Assembly (NCBI GenBank): GCA_002683825.1 | Contig: NYUD01000073.1 | Location: forward strand, 172,605-236,604 | Origin: Planctomycetota bacterium | GTDB taxonomy: Bacteria; Planctomycetota; UBA1135; GCA-002686595 | Length of the DNA: 64,000 nucleotides | Reading direction: 5' to 3' | Shown: positions 7,912 to 17,109 of the stretch, in pieces | Layout: the number at the start of each line of letters is the position of its first letter | How positions within the stretch are numbered: position 1 is the stretch's first letter | Program-made: the position numbers and the translations under genes | The notes under the pieces: model-generated | Seen by the model: only the letters and a program-made list of their open reading frames with translations | The model's database searches: none | What the model was told of the DNA's origin: nothing

Positions 7912-10900
7912 ATGCCTGCATCCCTCGCTCCCCGAGTTCTTCGGCGGCAGCTCGTCTTGTGCACCCTGGCGGTCCTGCTCCCGGCCGCGCGTACGAGAGC
8001 ATGCCCCCCGAACCCCGCGCCGCTGGCCTGCCAGGCGGTCGAGCGTCTGGGGGAGGAGGAGCGTTCCCAGCTCGACTACGACCGCCGGCACGGAGCCCTT
8101 GGCGGAGCCCTGGAGGAGCTTTGGGAAATCCTGGAGGAAGATCCTGATGATGTCCTCTCACGGGCCTTGCTCGCGCGCTGCCTCCTGGACAAGTGCGACT
8201 ATGACGAGGCCTTGAGCGAGGCCCGGCGGGCTCTCTCCGATGCGCGCAGGCTGGGCGATGAGAAGGCCCTGGCCCCCTGCATCCGTGGACTCGCACGGAT
8301 ACGGCTCGAGCTCGGGCATGTGCCGGAGGTGCTGGCCCTGCAGGCGCAGATGGGAGAGCGGCTGGAGACGGAGCCCGATCCCCGGGAGGCCTGGATTTTC
8401 GCTCGCGCGCTGATCGCAAGCGGTCGCCGGGAAGAGGGTGAAGCGTTGCTGCTGAGGGGTGCCGAGAGCGTGGCCGCGTCCGGTTGGGAAGAGATCCTTG
8501 CGAGGGGGTTGTGCCAGCGCGAGCTGGGCTTCATCGAACGCGCCGCGCGGACCGTGACACAGGCGGAGAAGCTCGCCTTTGACGGCGACGGGGTCGAGCC
8601 CGAAATCCTCGTGGCCCTGGGGGAGATCTATTTCGAAGCCTACGGGGAGGTCCATGAAACACGCTCCCTGCTCTACTCACCGGGGGAGCTCTTTCGGGAA
8701 GCACTCGAGCTGGATCCGGAAAACCAGGGGGCGCTCCTGGGGCTCTTCCGCCTCTATCGCTTCAACTGGCGGCGCACGCGAAACACGCCCAGCGAGTTTC
8801 TCGGTCGGCTGCTCGGTCCCCGGCCGGATTGCATCGCCGGGAAGATCGCCGAGGTCTCCGGAGCGCTGGACGACGGTGACCTGCCGACGGCCCGTGCAGG
8901 GCTGGTGCGCCTGCAGGATCTGGCCCCCGGTCGTCGTGACGTGATCGTCGAGAAGGCGGCCCTGGCCTGGGTCGAACATCGACGCGACGATGCGCAGGCC
9001 TGGATCGATGAACTTCTGGCCACGGACCCCACGGACTCCGGACCGGAACGCGAGATCGGCAAGCATCTGCTCGAGCTCTATCGCTTCGCCGAGGGACTTC
9101 GGTTTCTCGAGCGGTCGGTCGAGCGCGACGGAGGCGACCATCGTGCGTGGACCGAGCTCGGACGGGCCCAGGCGAACACCGGCGATGAGGACAGCGCTCG
9201 TCGTTCCCTGCAGAAGGCTGTGGATCTGGCGCAGGGGCGGCGTAACGCCTGGCGGGACAACACGCTCTTGGTTCTCGAACGCATGGAGAAGGTGCAGGTC
9301 GATTACCCCACCGAGGCCCTGACCTTCGCCTGGCGCGCGGACGCGGCTCCGATCTACGAGGTGTACCTGGAGGACTTCTATCGCAGCGCCCGGGAAGAGC
9401 TCTCGGCACGCTACGGCTACACCCCGGGTCCGGCACGCATCGAGGTGTTTCGTCGCTGGGAGGACTTCTCGGTCCGGTCGACCGGATTCCAGGGCTACCC
9501 CGCCCTGGGGGTGTGCTTCGGCCCCGTGGTCACCGCGGTCTCTCCCCTCTCGGAGTTGCGCGGGTCTTTTTCGTGGGCCCGCACCTCCTACCACGAGTTC
9601 ACCCACGTGATCCACCTGGGGCTCTCCCACAACCGCTGTCCGCGCTGGATCACCGAAGGGCTGGCGACCTGGGAGGAGGGCGTCAAGAATCCGGCCTGGT
9701 GGCGCAACCTGCGTCGCGATCTCGTCGATGCGCGGGCCAACGGCCGCATCTTTGCGATCCGTCGGCTCAACGCCGCCTTTCGAGGTCCGCGCGTGATCTT
9801 CGCGTACTACCAGGGCGGACTTCTGTGCAAGATGATGATCGAAAAGCACGGCTTCTCGCCGATGGTGCGCATGCTGGAAGCCTTCGATCGCGGTGCGGAC
9901 TTGGACGGCGTGCTGGCGGAGATCTTCGATGCCACGCCCGAGGAGATCGACGCGGAGTTCGAACGCTTTGTCGACCGTGAGATCGCCGGGCTCGCCATCG
10001 AACCGAGATGGTCGCGGGGCCACACCCTGAGCCTTCGCTTCCGCCTTTCGCGGCGCCCCCCGGAGGGGCCTCCAAAGGAGTTACGCACCTGGGCCGACGA
10101 CTGGTGTCGTGTGGCCCGGGGAATCCACCTGCAGGGCGATCGGGTCGGAGCCGAGGAGGCCATGCGCCTGGCGGAGCTCGTCGGCGAACTGCCTCCGCGG
10201 GGCCTGTTTCTGCGGGCCGAGTTTGCGCTGGCGGACGAAGAGCCCGGGGCTGCGAAAAATCTCTTTCGGCGGGGATTCGAAAGGGGCGGCGAGGACTACC
10301 GGGCGCGCATGGCTCTGGCGGCCCTTGAATTGAGCGCCGGTGATCGCAGGAAGGCCGAAGAGCAATACCTGCAGGCGCAAAAGGACTTTCCGGGCTTTCC
10401 CGATTCCTACTTCTCCGCGGAGCTGCGGCTGGCGGAACTCCTCGAAGAGGACGGGGAGCTCGACCGCGCCAACGAAATGCGCCGGATCTGGTTGGGCTAC
10501 AACGCGGGCAACTATCCGGTGCGCATCGACGTGGCGGAATGGCTGGACGAGCTGGGACGCTACGAGGAGAGCGTAGAGCTCTGGCAGGAAGGCAACGAGG
10601 TCGATCCGTTCCGTCGGCATCTGCATTACCGCTGGGGACAGGCGTTCCATGCGCTCGGGCGATTCGAGGAAGCGGAGCGCGAGTTCCGCGTCGGTTTGCT
10701 CGTGACCCCCGAGCTCGACGGCGACGTGCAGCAGGCGGATGCCGAGGGGCTTTCGATGGTGGATGTTCTCGACCTGACCGAGATGAGCGAGGAAGATCTC
10801 CAGGAGCTCTCGCCCCAGGAGTTGAAGAAACGGCTGACCGAGGCCCTGCGCGCCCGCTACGGCGAAAACCCCGAGGCTGCCGGTGGGGGGGCCTGGTTGG

Positions 10901-11061
10901 CGCGCTACCACGCCGAGGAGCCGCTGCTGCACGGTTGGCAAGCCCTGTGCTTCATCGAGCTGGGCCGCATGGACGAGGCCCGCGCGGCGCTCGAGGCGGC
11001 GCTCGATATCGACGGGAAGTGCGTTCCGGCCCTCGAGGCAGAGAAGCGCCTGACGGAATAG
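7912..11061 (+). CDS. Large exported TPR protein with embedded gluzincin (Peptidase MA-like) metalloprotease domain
   Basis: The product is about 1049 residues. It begins with a signal peptide (basic APRVLRRQ, then LVLCTLAVLLPA) ending near TRA/CPP. Tetratricopeptide-like helical repeats fill roughly residues 50-450 and 680-1045. Between them is a peptidase domain with HEFTH at 561-565 and a downstream ITEGLATWEEG supplying a third zinc ligand, the arrangement of Peptidase_MA-type gluzincins. It probably hydrolyses protein or peptide substrates outside the cytoplasm, with the repeats recruiting substrates or partners. I chose the ATG at 7912 over the in-frame ATG ten codons upstream because it begins the signal peptide. 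It is divergent from the amidase lipoprotein. The substrate is unknown. Confidence 0.8.
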   Translation: MPASLAPRVLRRQLVLCTLAVLLPAARTRACPPNPAPLACQAVERLGEEERSQLDYDRRHGALGGALEELWEILEEDPDDVLSRALLARCLLDKCDYDEALSEARRALSDARRLGDEKALAPCIRGLARIRLELGHVPEVLALQAQMGERLETEPDPREAWIFARALIASGRREEGEALLLRGAESVAASGWEEILARGLCQRELGFIERAARTVTQAEKLAFDGDGVEPEILVALGEIYFEAYGEVHETRSLLYSPGELFREALELDPENQGALLGLFRLYRFNWRRTRNTPSEFLGRLLGPRPDCIAGKIAEVSGALDDGDLPTARAGLVRLQDLAPGRRDVIVEKAALAWVEHRRDDAQAWIDELLATDPTDSGPEREIGKHLLELYRFAEGLRFLERSVERDGGDHRAWTELGRAQANTGDEDSARRSLQKAVDLAQGRRNAWRDNTLLVLERMEKVQVDYPTEALTFAWRADAAPIYEVYLEDFYRSAREELSARYGYTPGPARIEVFRRWEDFSVRSTGFQGYPALGVCFGPVVTAVSPLSELRGSFSWARTSYHEFTHVIHLGLSHNRCPRWITEGLATWEEGVKNPAWWRNLRRDLVDARANGRIFAIRRLNAAFRGPRVIFAYYQGGLLCKMMIEKHGFSPMVRMLEAFDRGADLDGVLAEIFDATPEEIDAEFERFVDREIAGLAIEPRWSRGHTLSLRFRLSRRPPEGPPKELRTWADDWCRVARGIHLQGDRVGAEEAMRLAELVGELPPRGLFLRAEFALADEEPGAAKNLFRRGFERGGEDYRARMALAALELSAGDRRKAEEQYLQAQKDFPGFPDSYFSAELRLAELLEEDGELDRANEMRRIWLGYNAGNYPVRIDVAEWLDELGRYEESVELWQEGNEVDPFRRHLHYRWGQAFHALGRFEEAEREFRVGLLVTPELDGDVQQADAEGLSMVDVLDLTEMSEEDLQELSPQELKKRLTEALRARYGENPEAAGGGAWLARYHAEEPLLHGWQALCFIELGRMDEARAALEAALDIDGKCVPALEAEKRLTE

Positions 11062-11127
11062 ACCTCTTTGCCGAGCGCGTCTAAGATCCCGACCATGATC
11101 TTTTCTCGCCTCCGGACGGGGTGCTAG

Positions 11128-11736
11128 GTGCGCGGGCGGTTCTTCGTGCTCGACGGCGTCGACGGGTGTGGCAAGAGTACCCAGGCCCGGGCACTGTGCG
11201 AGCGTCTTGCGCGCGTGCGGCCGCAGCCGCCACTGCACCTACGCGAGCCCGGCAGCACGCCCGCCGGAGAACGCATCCGCGAGGTGGTTCTGGATTCGAA
11301 ACTGGCCCTTGGAGCGGCCTCCCAGGCGCTCTTGCTTGCGGCCGCACGGCGACAGACGCTGGAGGAGCTCGTGAGGCCTGCGCTTCAACAGGGGCGGGAC
11401 GTCGTCTGCGAACGGTTCCACCCCTCCACCTACGCCTACCAGGGGATCGCCGGCGAGCTGGGGGGTGAATTGGTTCTGGAGCTGTTGTCGGCCTGGGCGG
11501 GCCGACCCGAGCCGGATCTGGTGCTGCTTCTGGACCTTCCCCTCGAGCGGGCCCTGGAACGCCGCGCCGGGAGCGACCGTTTCGAGTCCGAGGACGAGGC
11601 CTTTCAGCGCCGCGTGAGCGAGGGTTACCGCATGTATGCCGAGGGCGTTGCGGGCACCGTGGTCGTGCCGGCGGATGGCGATGTCGAACGCGTGGCTGAG
11701 CGCGTGTGGAAGGAGGTGGAGCGTGCAGGTCTTTGA
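11128..11736 (+). CDS. tmk: Thymidylate kinase
   Basis: A 202-residue enzyme that phosphorylates dTMP to dTDP. The P-loop DGVDGCGKST lies at residues 9-18. The substrate-binding REPGSTPAGERIR motif and CERFHPSTYAYQG follow, and the LID region contains DRFESED. The start is GTG at 11128, immediately at the conserved N-terminus (RGRFFVLDG). The last 14 bases overlap holB, a pairing found in many bacteria. Confidence 0.95.
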   Translation: MRGRFFVLDGVDGCGKSTQARALCERLARVRPQPPLHLREPGSTPAGERIREVVLDSKLALGAASQALLLAAARRQTLEELVRPALQQGRDVVCERFHPSTYAYQGIAGELGGELVLELLSAWAGRPEPDLVLLLDLPLERALERRAGSDRFESEDEAFQRRVSEGYRMYAEGVAGTVVVPADGDVERVAERVWKEVERAGL

Positions 11737-12754
11737 ACCCGTGGGTCACGCCGGCGCGGTGAGAAGTCTCTGGCACGCGGCCGAGGTGGGTCGTTTGCCC
11801 CACGCGCTTTGCTTCGAGGGGCCCGAGGGGATCGGTAAGTTCCGGGCGGCCCTGTGGTTTGCAGCGGGGCTTCTGTGCAGCGAGGGGCCGGGCGAGCCCT
11901 GCGGGGCGTGCGGTCCGTGCAAGCGCGTCTCTTCGGGGGGGGCCGGGGGCAATCACCCGGATCTCCTGGTGATCGATCCGATCGAGGAGGGCGAGGAGCG
12001 CATCCGTATCGCGAGCATCGCAGAACGCTCGGACTCGGGCGGTGAGAGCGACCGCTCCCTGGAGTCGTTCCTGGACCTGCGCGCCATGGAGGGCGGCTAT
12101 CGTCCGGTCGTCGTGCGGGAAGCCCAGCGCATGAACGTCGCTGCCCAGAACGCCCTCTTGAAGACTCTCGAGGAGCCCCGACCGGGGACCCTGCTCGTGC
12201 TCGAGACGCATCGCCCGGAGCTTCTGCTCGAGACGATCCGAAGTCGCGTGGCGCGCCTGCGTTTCACGGCCCTCGAGGCGGAGGCGTGTGCAGCGCTGCT
12301 GGTCGAAAAGGGGCTGGCGCGGGAGGTCGCGCTGGAACTCACGCGGGCCTCCAACGGTTCCCCGGGCCGGGCCCTCTGGCTTTCGGAGAAGGGGGCCCTC
12401 TTGGCGCGAGAGATCCTGTGGGACGTCGCCCGCGGCGTGACTTCTCCGGTGCGGGCGTCCCGTCTCCTGTGGGAACTGGAAGGCCGCTTTGCCGGCAAGA
12501 CACCGGCGGCCAAGGCCCGCGAGCGCGTCCGCCTGGGGCTCGACCTCGCGCTCGAACTGTGTCGCGAACGGCTCGCCTTCCAGTCCGGAATCCCGCCTGA
12601 GGAGCTGGCTGCAGGCGCGACGATCGCCTCCTTACCGCCGGTTTCCCGACTGGAAGAGGGACTCGAGAAACTGATGGAGTGCAGGGCCGATGTGGATCGG
12701 AATCTGGGACCGGAAGCGATTCTCGATCGCGCCTTGTTGGTCTTGCGTCCCTGA
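11723..12754 (+). CDS. holB: DNA polymerase III subunit delta' (clamp loader)
   Basis: A 343-residue AAA+ clamp-loader subunit that helps load the sliding clamp at replication primers. Visible features are LPHALCFEGPEGIGKF (a degenerate Walker A, as expected for delta'), a zinc-binding cluster CGACGPC and the sensor region AAQNALLKTLEEPRPGT. The start is GTG at 11723, preceded by AAGGAGG at good spacing and lying inside the end of tmk, so the two genes are coupled. The C-terminal collar domain is weakly conserved, as usual in this family. Confidence 0.92.
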   Translation: MQVFEPVGHAGAVRSLWHAAEVGRLPHALCFEGPEGIGKFRAALWFAAGLLCSEGPGEPCGACGPCKRVSSGGAGGNHPDLLVIDPIEEGEERIRIASIAERSDSGGESDRSLESFLDLRAMEGGYRPVVVREAQRMNVAAQNALLKTLEEPRPGTLLVLETHRPELLLETIRSRVARLRFTALEAEACAALLVEKGLAREVALELTRASNGSPGRALWLSEKGALLAREILWDVARGVTSPVRASRLLWELEGRFAGKTPAAKARERVRLGLDLALELCRERLAFQSGIPPEELAAGATIASLPPVSRLEEGLEKLMECRADVDRNLGPEAILDRALLVLRP

Positions 12755-12799
12755 GAGGCGATACTCTCACGGGTTCTTTTCCCGGGGAGTGGACGAGAC

Positions 12800-13213
12800 A
12801 TCGAAGACCCGATTCGCAACATCGCCCTGCAGGATGGACGGTACTCGCCGGAGGCGTTTCGCTTCCTGTTCGAGGCCCTTTCCCAGGCCATGCGCATGGC
12901 CGGCAAGGCGGAAGCAGAAGGCGCCGAACGCCATGTGAGTGGCGTGGAGGTGCTCGCGGGCATGCGCGCCCTTGCTACGGACCTCTTCGGTCCCCTCGCG
13001 GCGCAGGTCTGGCGCGCCTGGGGTGTGCGGGAGCCCATCGACTGGGGTCGCATCGTGTTTCTGCTCGTGGAAGCTCATCTCTTGAATCGCCAGGAGACCG
13101 ACACGATCGAGGACTTCCGCGAGGAATTCGATTTCGATGAGGTCTTCGTGCGCACCTACAGGCCCGTCCTGCCCGAGGATCCCAACGATCTGGGAGGTCC
13201 CGAACTCGGCTAG
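12800..13213 (+). CDS. Minf_1886 family protein of unknown function, non-standard start
   Basis: The conserved body includes RYSPEAFRFLFEALSQAM, HVSGVEVLAGMRALA and a C-terminal EDFREEFDFDEVF, which I recognise as the Minf_1886 family found mainly in PVC and related phyla; its function is unknown. The conserved N-terminal region (IEDPIRNIALQDGRY) lies upstream of the first in-frame ATG at 12890. In that region there is no in-frame ATG, GTG or TTG back to the upstream stop at 12752. The best candidate is ATC at 12800, preceded by GGGGAG about ten bases upstream. A one-base error restoring the GTG at 12789 is the alternative. It lies between holB and an AI-2E-type permease gene and may be co-transcribed. 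Confidence 0.72.
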   Translation: MEDPIRNIALQDGRYSPEAFRFLFEALSQAMRMAGKAEAEGAERHVSGVEVLAGMRALATDLFGPLAAQVWRAWGVREPIDWGRIVFLLVEAHLLNRQETDTIEDFREEFDFDEVFVRTYRPVLPEDPNDLGGPELG

Positions 13214-13236
13214 CCGAGACTGCGGAAGCGAAAGCG

Positions 13237-14376
13237 ATGCTCGAGCGGCTCTCAAGGCGCAAGCGCAACATCGTTCTCGGCCTCCTGGCTGTCTTTCTAG
13301 CCTGGTTCTCCTGGACGATTCGCTCGGTCCTGAACCCGCTCTTGATGGGGTATCTGCTCGCCTACATCCTGCATCCGCTCGTGCTGCGCGTGGAGCGGCT
13401 CGGGTTCACCCGTCGCTCCGCCGTCAACCTCACTTTCACGGCCGGATTCCTCGGAGCCGTCGGCTTGCTTCTGGGGCTGGTCCTGCAGGGGCGTGCCCTG
13501 GGAAGGGAGGTCGGCCCGGAAGACGTCCAGGCAGAAACGACCGACGCGCCGGTGGTCCCGTTCCACGATCGCCTACAGGGGCGCGTGACCGAGTTTGCAG
13601 ACACCGTTCGCGGTTGGGGCGTGGAGATGAGCACACCGGTGGTTCCCGACGTTTCGGCCACCATCGCCACCCTCAGCGACTACCTGCTCGAGAACACCGA
13701 CGAGAGTCTGGAGGTGGCCGGCCGCGGCGTCAGCTACTTGCGGCGTCTTTTCGCGACGCTTTTCCGCATCGGCGGGCTCTTCGTCCTCGTACCGCTCTAC
13801 ACCTACTACTTCCTCTTTGTGTTGCGCCCGATCCACGACACGGTACGTCGCTACCTGCCGAAACGCGATCGCGCGCGAATTTCTCGCGTCGGAGGCAAGA
13901 TCGGTGCCGTCATCGCCAGTTTCTTCCGTGGTCGTTTGACCGTGTGTTTCTCCAAGGGCGTGTTCCTCTCGGTCGCGCTGACACTGGCCGGGGTCCCGTA
14001 CGCCTTTCTGTTCGGGATGCTCTCGGGGATCCTATCGATCCTGCCGTTCTTCGGGCCTTTCCTCGGTTTTGTTCTGACCTCCGTCGTGGGGGTCGTCGAC
14101 CACGGCGTGGTCGGCTCGCTCATGCGAACCAGCATCGTCTTCGCTCTGGCGGAGTTGCTGGAGGGCTATGTGCTCCTGCCGAAGATCCTCGGCGACAGCC
14201 TCGGGCTGCATCCCCTGGTCGTGTTTTTCTCGTTGCTCGCCGGCGGGGCGGCGCTGGGGATGATGGGGGTGCTCGTGGCCCTGCCGCTGACGGCCTCGAT
14301 CGTGATTCTCGTCGGGGAGTTCGTGGTGCCCGCCCTGAAGGACTGGGCGGATGAAGATCCGGCGGATGCCGGGTAG
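13237..14376 (+). CDS. AI-2E family transporter (PerM/YdiK-type permease)
   Basis: The protein has 379 residues. It starts with LERLSRRKRN and an N-terminal helix pair (about 10-50), followed by a soluble central region (about 85-165) and a block of C-terminal helices. The conserved segments GVPYAFLFGMLSGILSILPFFGP and LLEGYVLLPKILGDSLGLHPL are typical of the family. Members have been linked to efflux of small molecules, signal export and sodium-proton exchange, so a specific substrate cannot be assigned. It is convergent with the S41 protease gene, with 69 bases between the stops. Confidence 0.88.
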   Translation: MLERLSRRKRNIVLGLLAVFLAWFSWTIRSVLNPLLMGYLLAYILHPLVLRVERLGFTRRSAVNLTFTAGFLGAVGLLLGLVLQGRALGREVGPEDVQAETTDAPVVPFHDRLQGRVTEFADTVRGWGVEMSTPVVPDVSATIATLSDYLLENTDESLEVAGRGVSYLRRLFATLFRIGGLFVLVPLYTYYFLFVLRPIHDTVRRYLPKRDRARISRVGGKIGAVIASFFRGRLTVCFSKGVFLSVALTLAGVPYAFLFGMLSGILSILPFFGPFLGFVLTSVVGVVDHGVVGSLMRTSIVFALAELLEGYVLLPKILGDSLGLHPLVVFFSLLAGGAALGMMGVLVALPLTASIVILVGEFVVPALKDWADEDPADAG

Positions 14377-14445
14377 TTGAGAGCTACGGAAAGGGCGAGG
14401 GCACACCGGACTCGTGCGAGCAGTGAGCCGCGGTGCGGGGCCGCC

Positions 14446-16944
14446 CTAGTTCTCCTTCGCTCCGGCTTCCAACCCGCCGAGGAGCGTCAGGATCTCATCG
14501 AGATCCTCCTCGGTCAGAATGACTCCGCCCTGGCGCGCCTGTTCGATCAGGTTGCGGGCCCGGGCGATCTCAGGGGGGGTCCTGGAGCGTAGGGCGGCGA
14601 GGCCGTCGGATCGGTCGGCGCCGGCGTCGACTTCCAAGAGATCGGCGTATGCGGAGACGTCCTGGATCTTCGTGTCGAGTCCGGTGAGCGCGACCTCGAT
14701 GGCCTTCTGGATCTGGACGTCTTCGACGAAGTCGCCTGCGGGGAATTCACGGCCGCGGTCGTCCTGAACGTGGCGGCGAATTTCGGCCCGCAGTACGCGG
14801 CGGACGTCCTCGCGGGAGAGGTTGGTGCCCAGCTCGGCCATGAGGCTGTCGAATTCCGGGTAATGGTCGGGATTCTTCTGGTCGTTGACCGCCAGTCGAG
14901 CGAAGAGGTCGCGGTTGGCGGCGTAGTTGCTCCGGACGTAGTCGCGCAGTTTGTCGTCGCGTAGGACGCGGCGTTGCTCGTCCAGGCGCCAGCGGTCGAT
15001 CAGCGGAGATTGGACTTGGACTTCGGGCGTGACGCCGCCGGGCGAGAGGATGTTGCCTTCGCGGTCCAGTTCCCGGTGGATCGAGCGTCCACTGGGTAGG
15101 AGGTAACGAGCGATCGTCAGCTTGACGCGCGGAGCGTAGTCGACCTCGCCGTCGCCGTCATGGTCGGTGATGATCTTCTCCCAGCTGTTCCACTGGTAGT
15201 CGCGGTTTGTGTCTTCCCATCGGTCCTCGAGCTCGTTCTGCAGGACGGGCAGGAGTTGCTGGACCGAGCCCTTCCCGTAGGTGAGCTGGCCGACCAATGT
15301 GGCGCGTTTATGATCCTGCAGCGCGCCCGAAACGATCTCCGCGGCCGAAGCGGTTTGCCGTCCAGTGAGAACGACCAGCGGCATGTCCTCGGGGATCATG
15401 GCGGGCTCGATGGTCTTGAGCGTTTCCCGCCGACTCTCGTGTCCGCGGCCCTCGGTCGAGACCACGACCTTGCCGGCCGGCAGGAAGAGGTCGGCCACTT
15501 CGCGGGCTTCGGACAGAAGACCACCGGTGTTGTAGCGCAGGTCAAAGATCAGTCCGAGCATGCCCTGATCGAGCATCTCGGGGATCCACTTGCGAATCTC
15601 GTCCATCGAACGCTTCGAGAACGTGGTGAGCTGGATCAGGCCGATGCCGCCGGGCAACATCTGGTAGGTGCCGGGCGGGATCGTCACGCGCGCGCGCCGC
15701 ACCGTGACCTTCATCTCCTCGGTGGGGCGCTCGATCAGGGACGGGTCCATGCCCCGCTTCCAGACGTAGAGGTCGACGTCCGTGCCCGGCTTGCCCTTGA
15801 GCTTCTTGATGATCTCGTCCACGGGCTGGTCGAGAGTAGCCCAATCGTCGATCCGCACGATCTTGTCATCGGTCTGGACGCCCACCTTGTAGGCCGGACC
15901 CGAGTAGATCGGGCGCACGATGGTGAACAGGTGATCGTCCGGGTCCTCATTGACGTAGGCGCCGATTCCGCCGTACTCCGCTTCCAGCTCCTGGAAGAAC
16001 TTGCCGTAGTCCTCGGGCGTCAGGTAGTTCGAGTGCGGGTCCATCCAGTGCAGCATCCCGTTCATGGCTGCCTTGATGAGCTTGGTACGATCGACGGTCA
16101 TCCCCTCGAGGTGGGTGGCCTGGATCATGTGGAGCACGTAGAGGAACTGCTTCAGCTCGGCAGGCACGTTCTGGTCGTTCGATTGGCGGCGCAGCTCGCG
16201 ATAGCGCCTGTCGACCAGCTCGCGCGTCTGTTCGCGCTTGAGGTAGGCCTTGGCCAGCGCGCCGCGCGCATCGGGGGTGCGCTCGAGCCGTTCCAGGGTG
16301 CGCCGAAGTTCCCCTTCGATCGGCATGTGATCCAGCTCCGCCAGGGCCAGGGCTCCCTGGGTGCGCAGCTCCGCATCGTTGGAGCTGAGGAAGGACTTCA
16401 TGACCTTGTTGGCTTCGCGCCGTTCGCGGCCGCCGCCGATGACGTAGCCGCTCTTGGCGAAGGACAGGCGATAGGCGGGGGAACGGCCGGTGTCCTTGGC
16501 GGCCTTGAGGAGATCCTTGGTCAACTGGCTGCGCTTGGAGTTGGTCAGGCCTCGGAAGAGGGGGTCCCCCAGGAGTTCGGCCGCCGCGCTTGCGTATTCC
16601 TCGTCGGGGTGCGCGATCAGGAGCTCGAGGGCGCGGGCCAGGGGGGCCGCTTCGGGGTCGGTTCCCTGTATGCGTGCGGCAGCCGCCAGCAAGAGGGCTC
16701 CGGGTGAGAGTGCCTTGCTGTCGCGCAGCTCTCGGTCGAGGATGCGATCGAGTTCGCCGGGCTCCCCCAGGGTGGCGGCATCCCGCAGCTCGCCCGCCCG
16801 GGTCCAGATCTCGTCCACGGGACGAGAAGCGTTGGCCTGGAGCTCCTGGCGGACAAGGGCGCCGAGCTCGCCATCCTCCTGGGAGGCGGTGAGGGCTGAG
16901 GTGGAAAGGCCGAGGAGGAGCAGCGCAAGAAGGCTTCGCAGCAT
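14446..16944 (-). CDS. C-terminal processing peptidase (S41 family, CtpA/Prc-like)
   Basis: The product has 832 residues: a signal peptide (first 20 residues, ending SALTAS), an N-terminal helical region to about 290, a PDZ domain at about 315-420 and an S41 catalytic domain. The catalytic serine is Ser533 (TASAAEI) and the lysine is Lys558 (TYGKGSVQ). Between the lysine and the TIARYLLPSGRSI segment is an insertion of about 40 residues containing DHDGDGEVDY, a DxDxDG calcium-loop-like sequence. The family cleaves the C-terminal region of periplasmic or membrane proteins. The C-terminal tail of about 160 residues is not obviously related to other S41 enzymes. It is divergent from moaC, with 165 bases between the starts. 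Confidence 0.92.
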   Translation of the reverse strand: MLRSLLALLLLGLSTSALTASQEDGELGALVRQELQANASRPVDEIWTRAGELRDAATLGEPGELDRILDRELRDSKALSPGALLLAAAARIQGTDPEAAPLARALELLIAHPDEEYASAAAELLGDPLFRGLTNSKRSQLTKDLLKAAKDTGRSPAYRLSFAKSGYVIGGGRERREANKVMKSFLSSNDAELRTQGALALAELDHMPIEGELRRTLERLERTPDARGALAKAYLKREQTRELVDRRYRELRRQSNDQNVPAELKQFLYVLHMIQATHLEGMTVDRTKLIKAAMNGMLHWMDPHSNYLTPEDYGKFFQELEAEYGGIGAYVNEDPDDHLFTIVRPIYSGPAYKVGVQTDDKIVRIDDWATLDQPVDEIIKKLKGKPGTDVDLYVWKRGMDPSLIERPTEEMKVTVRRARVTIPPGTYQMLPGGIGLIQLTTFSKRSMDEIRKWIPEMLDQGMLGLIFDLRYNTGGLLSEAREVADLFLPAGKVVVSTEGRGHESRRETLKTIEPAMIPEDMPLVVLTGRQTASAAEIVSGALQDHKRATLVGQLTYGKGSVQQLLPVLQNELEDRWEDTNRDYQWNSWEKIITDHDGDGEVDYAPRVKLTIARYLLPSGRSIHRELDREGNILSPGGVTPEVQVQSPLIDRWRLDEQRRVLRDDKLRDYVRSNYAANRDLFARLAVNDQKNPDHYPEFDSLMAELGTNLSREDVRRVLRAEIRRHVQDDRGREFPAGDFVEDVQIQKAIEVALTGLDTKIQDVSAYADLLEVDAGADRSDGLAALRSRTPPEIARARNLIEQARQGGVILTEEDLDEILTLLGGLEAGAKEN

Positions 16945-17109
16945 GATGGGGAGATGGGTGGAAGAGGAGCTCGGAGTGTCGATGAAGCTGATGTACGGTC
17001 TAATCTAGTCTGCGCCGAGGGCGTGGGGAATTTCGGAAGGCCTCCCGAGCTATTTCGAACCGGGGGCACCCCGTACACGAGCCGAAGCCGCCACCCAGCC
17101 GAATCCTTC

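Noticed and set aside
13137..14354. 405-codon frame overlapping the permease gene
   Set aside because: It is in a different frame from the clear AI-2E permease and is Arg/Pro-rich without recognisable motifs.
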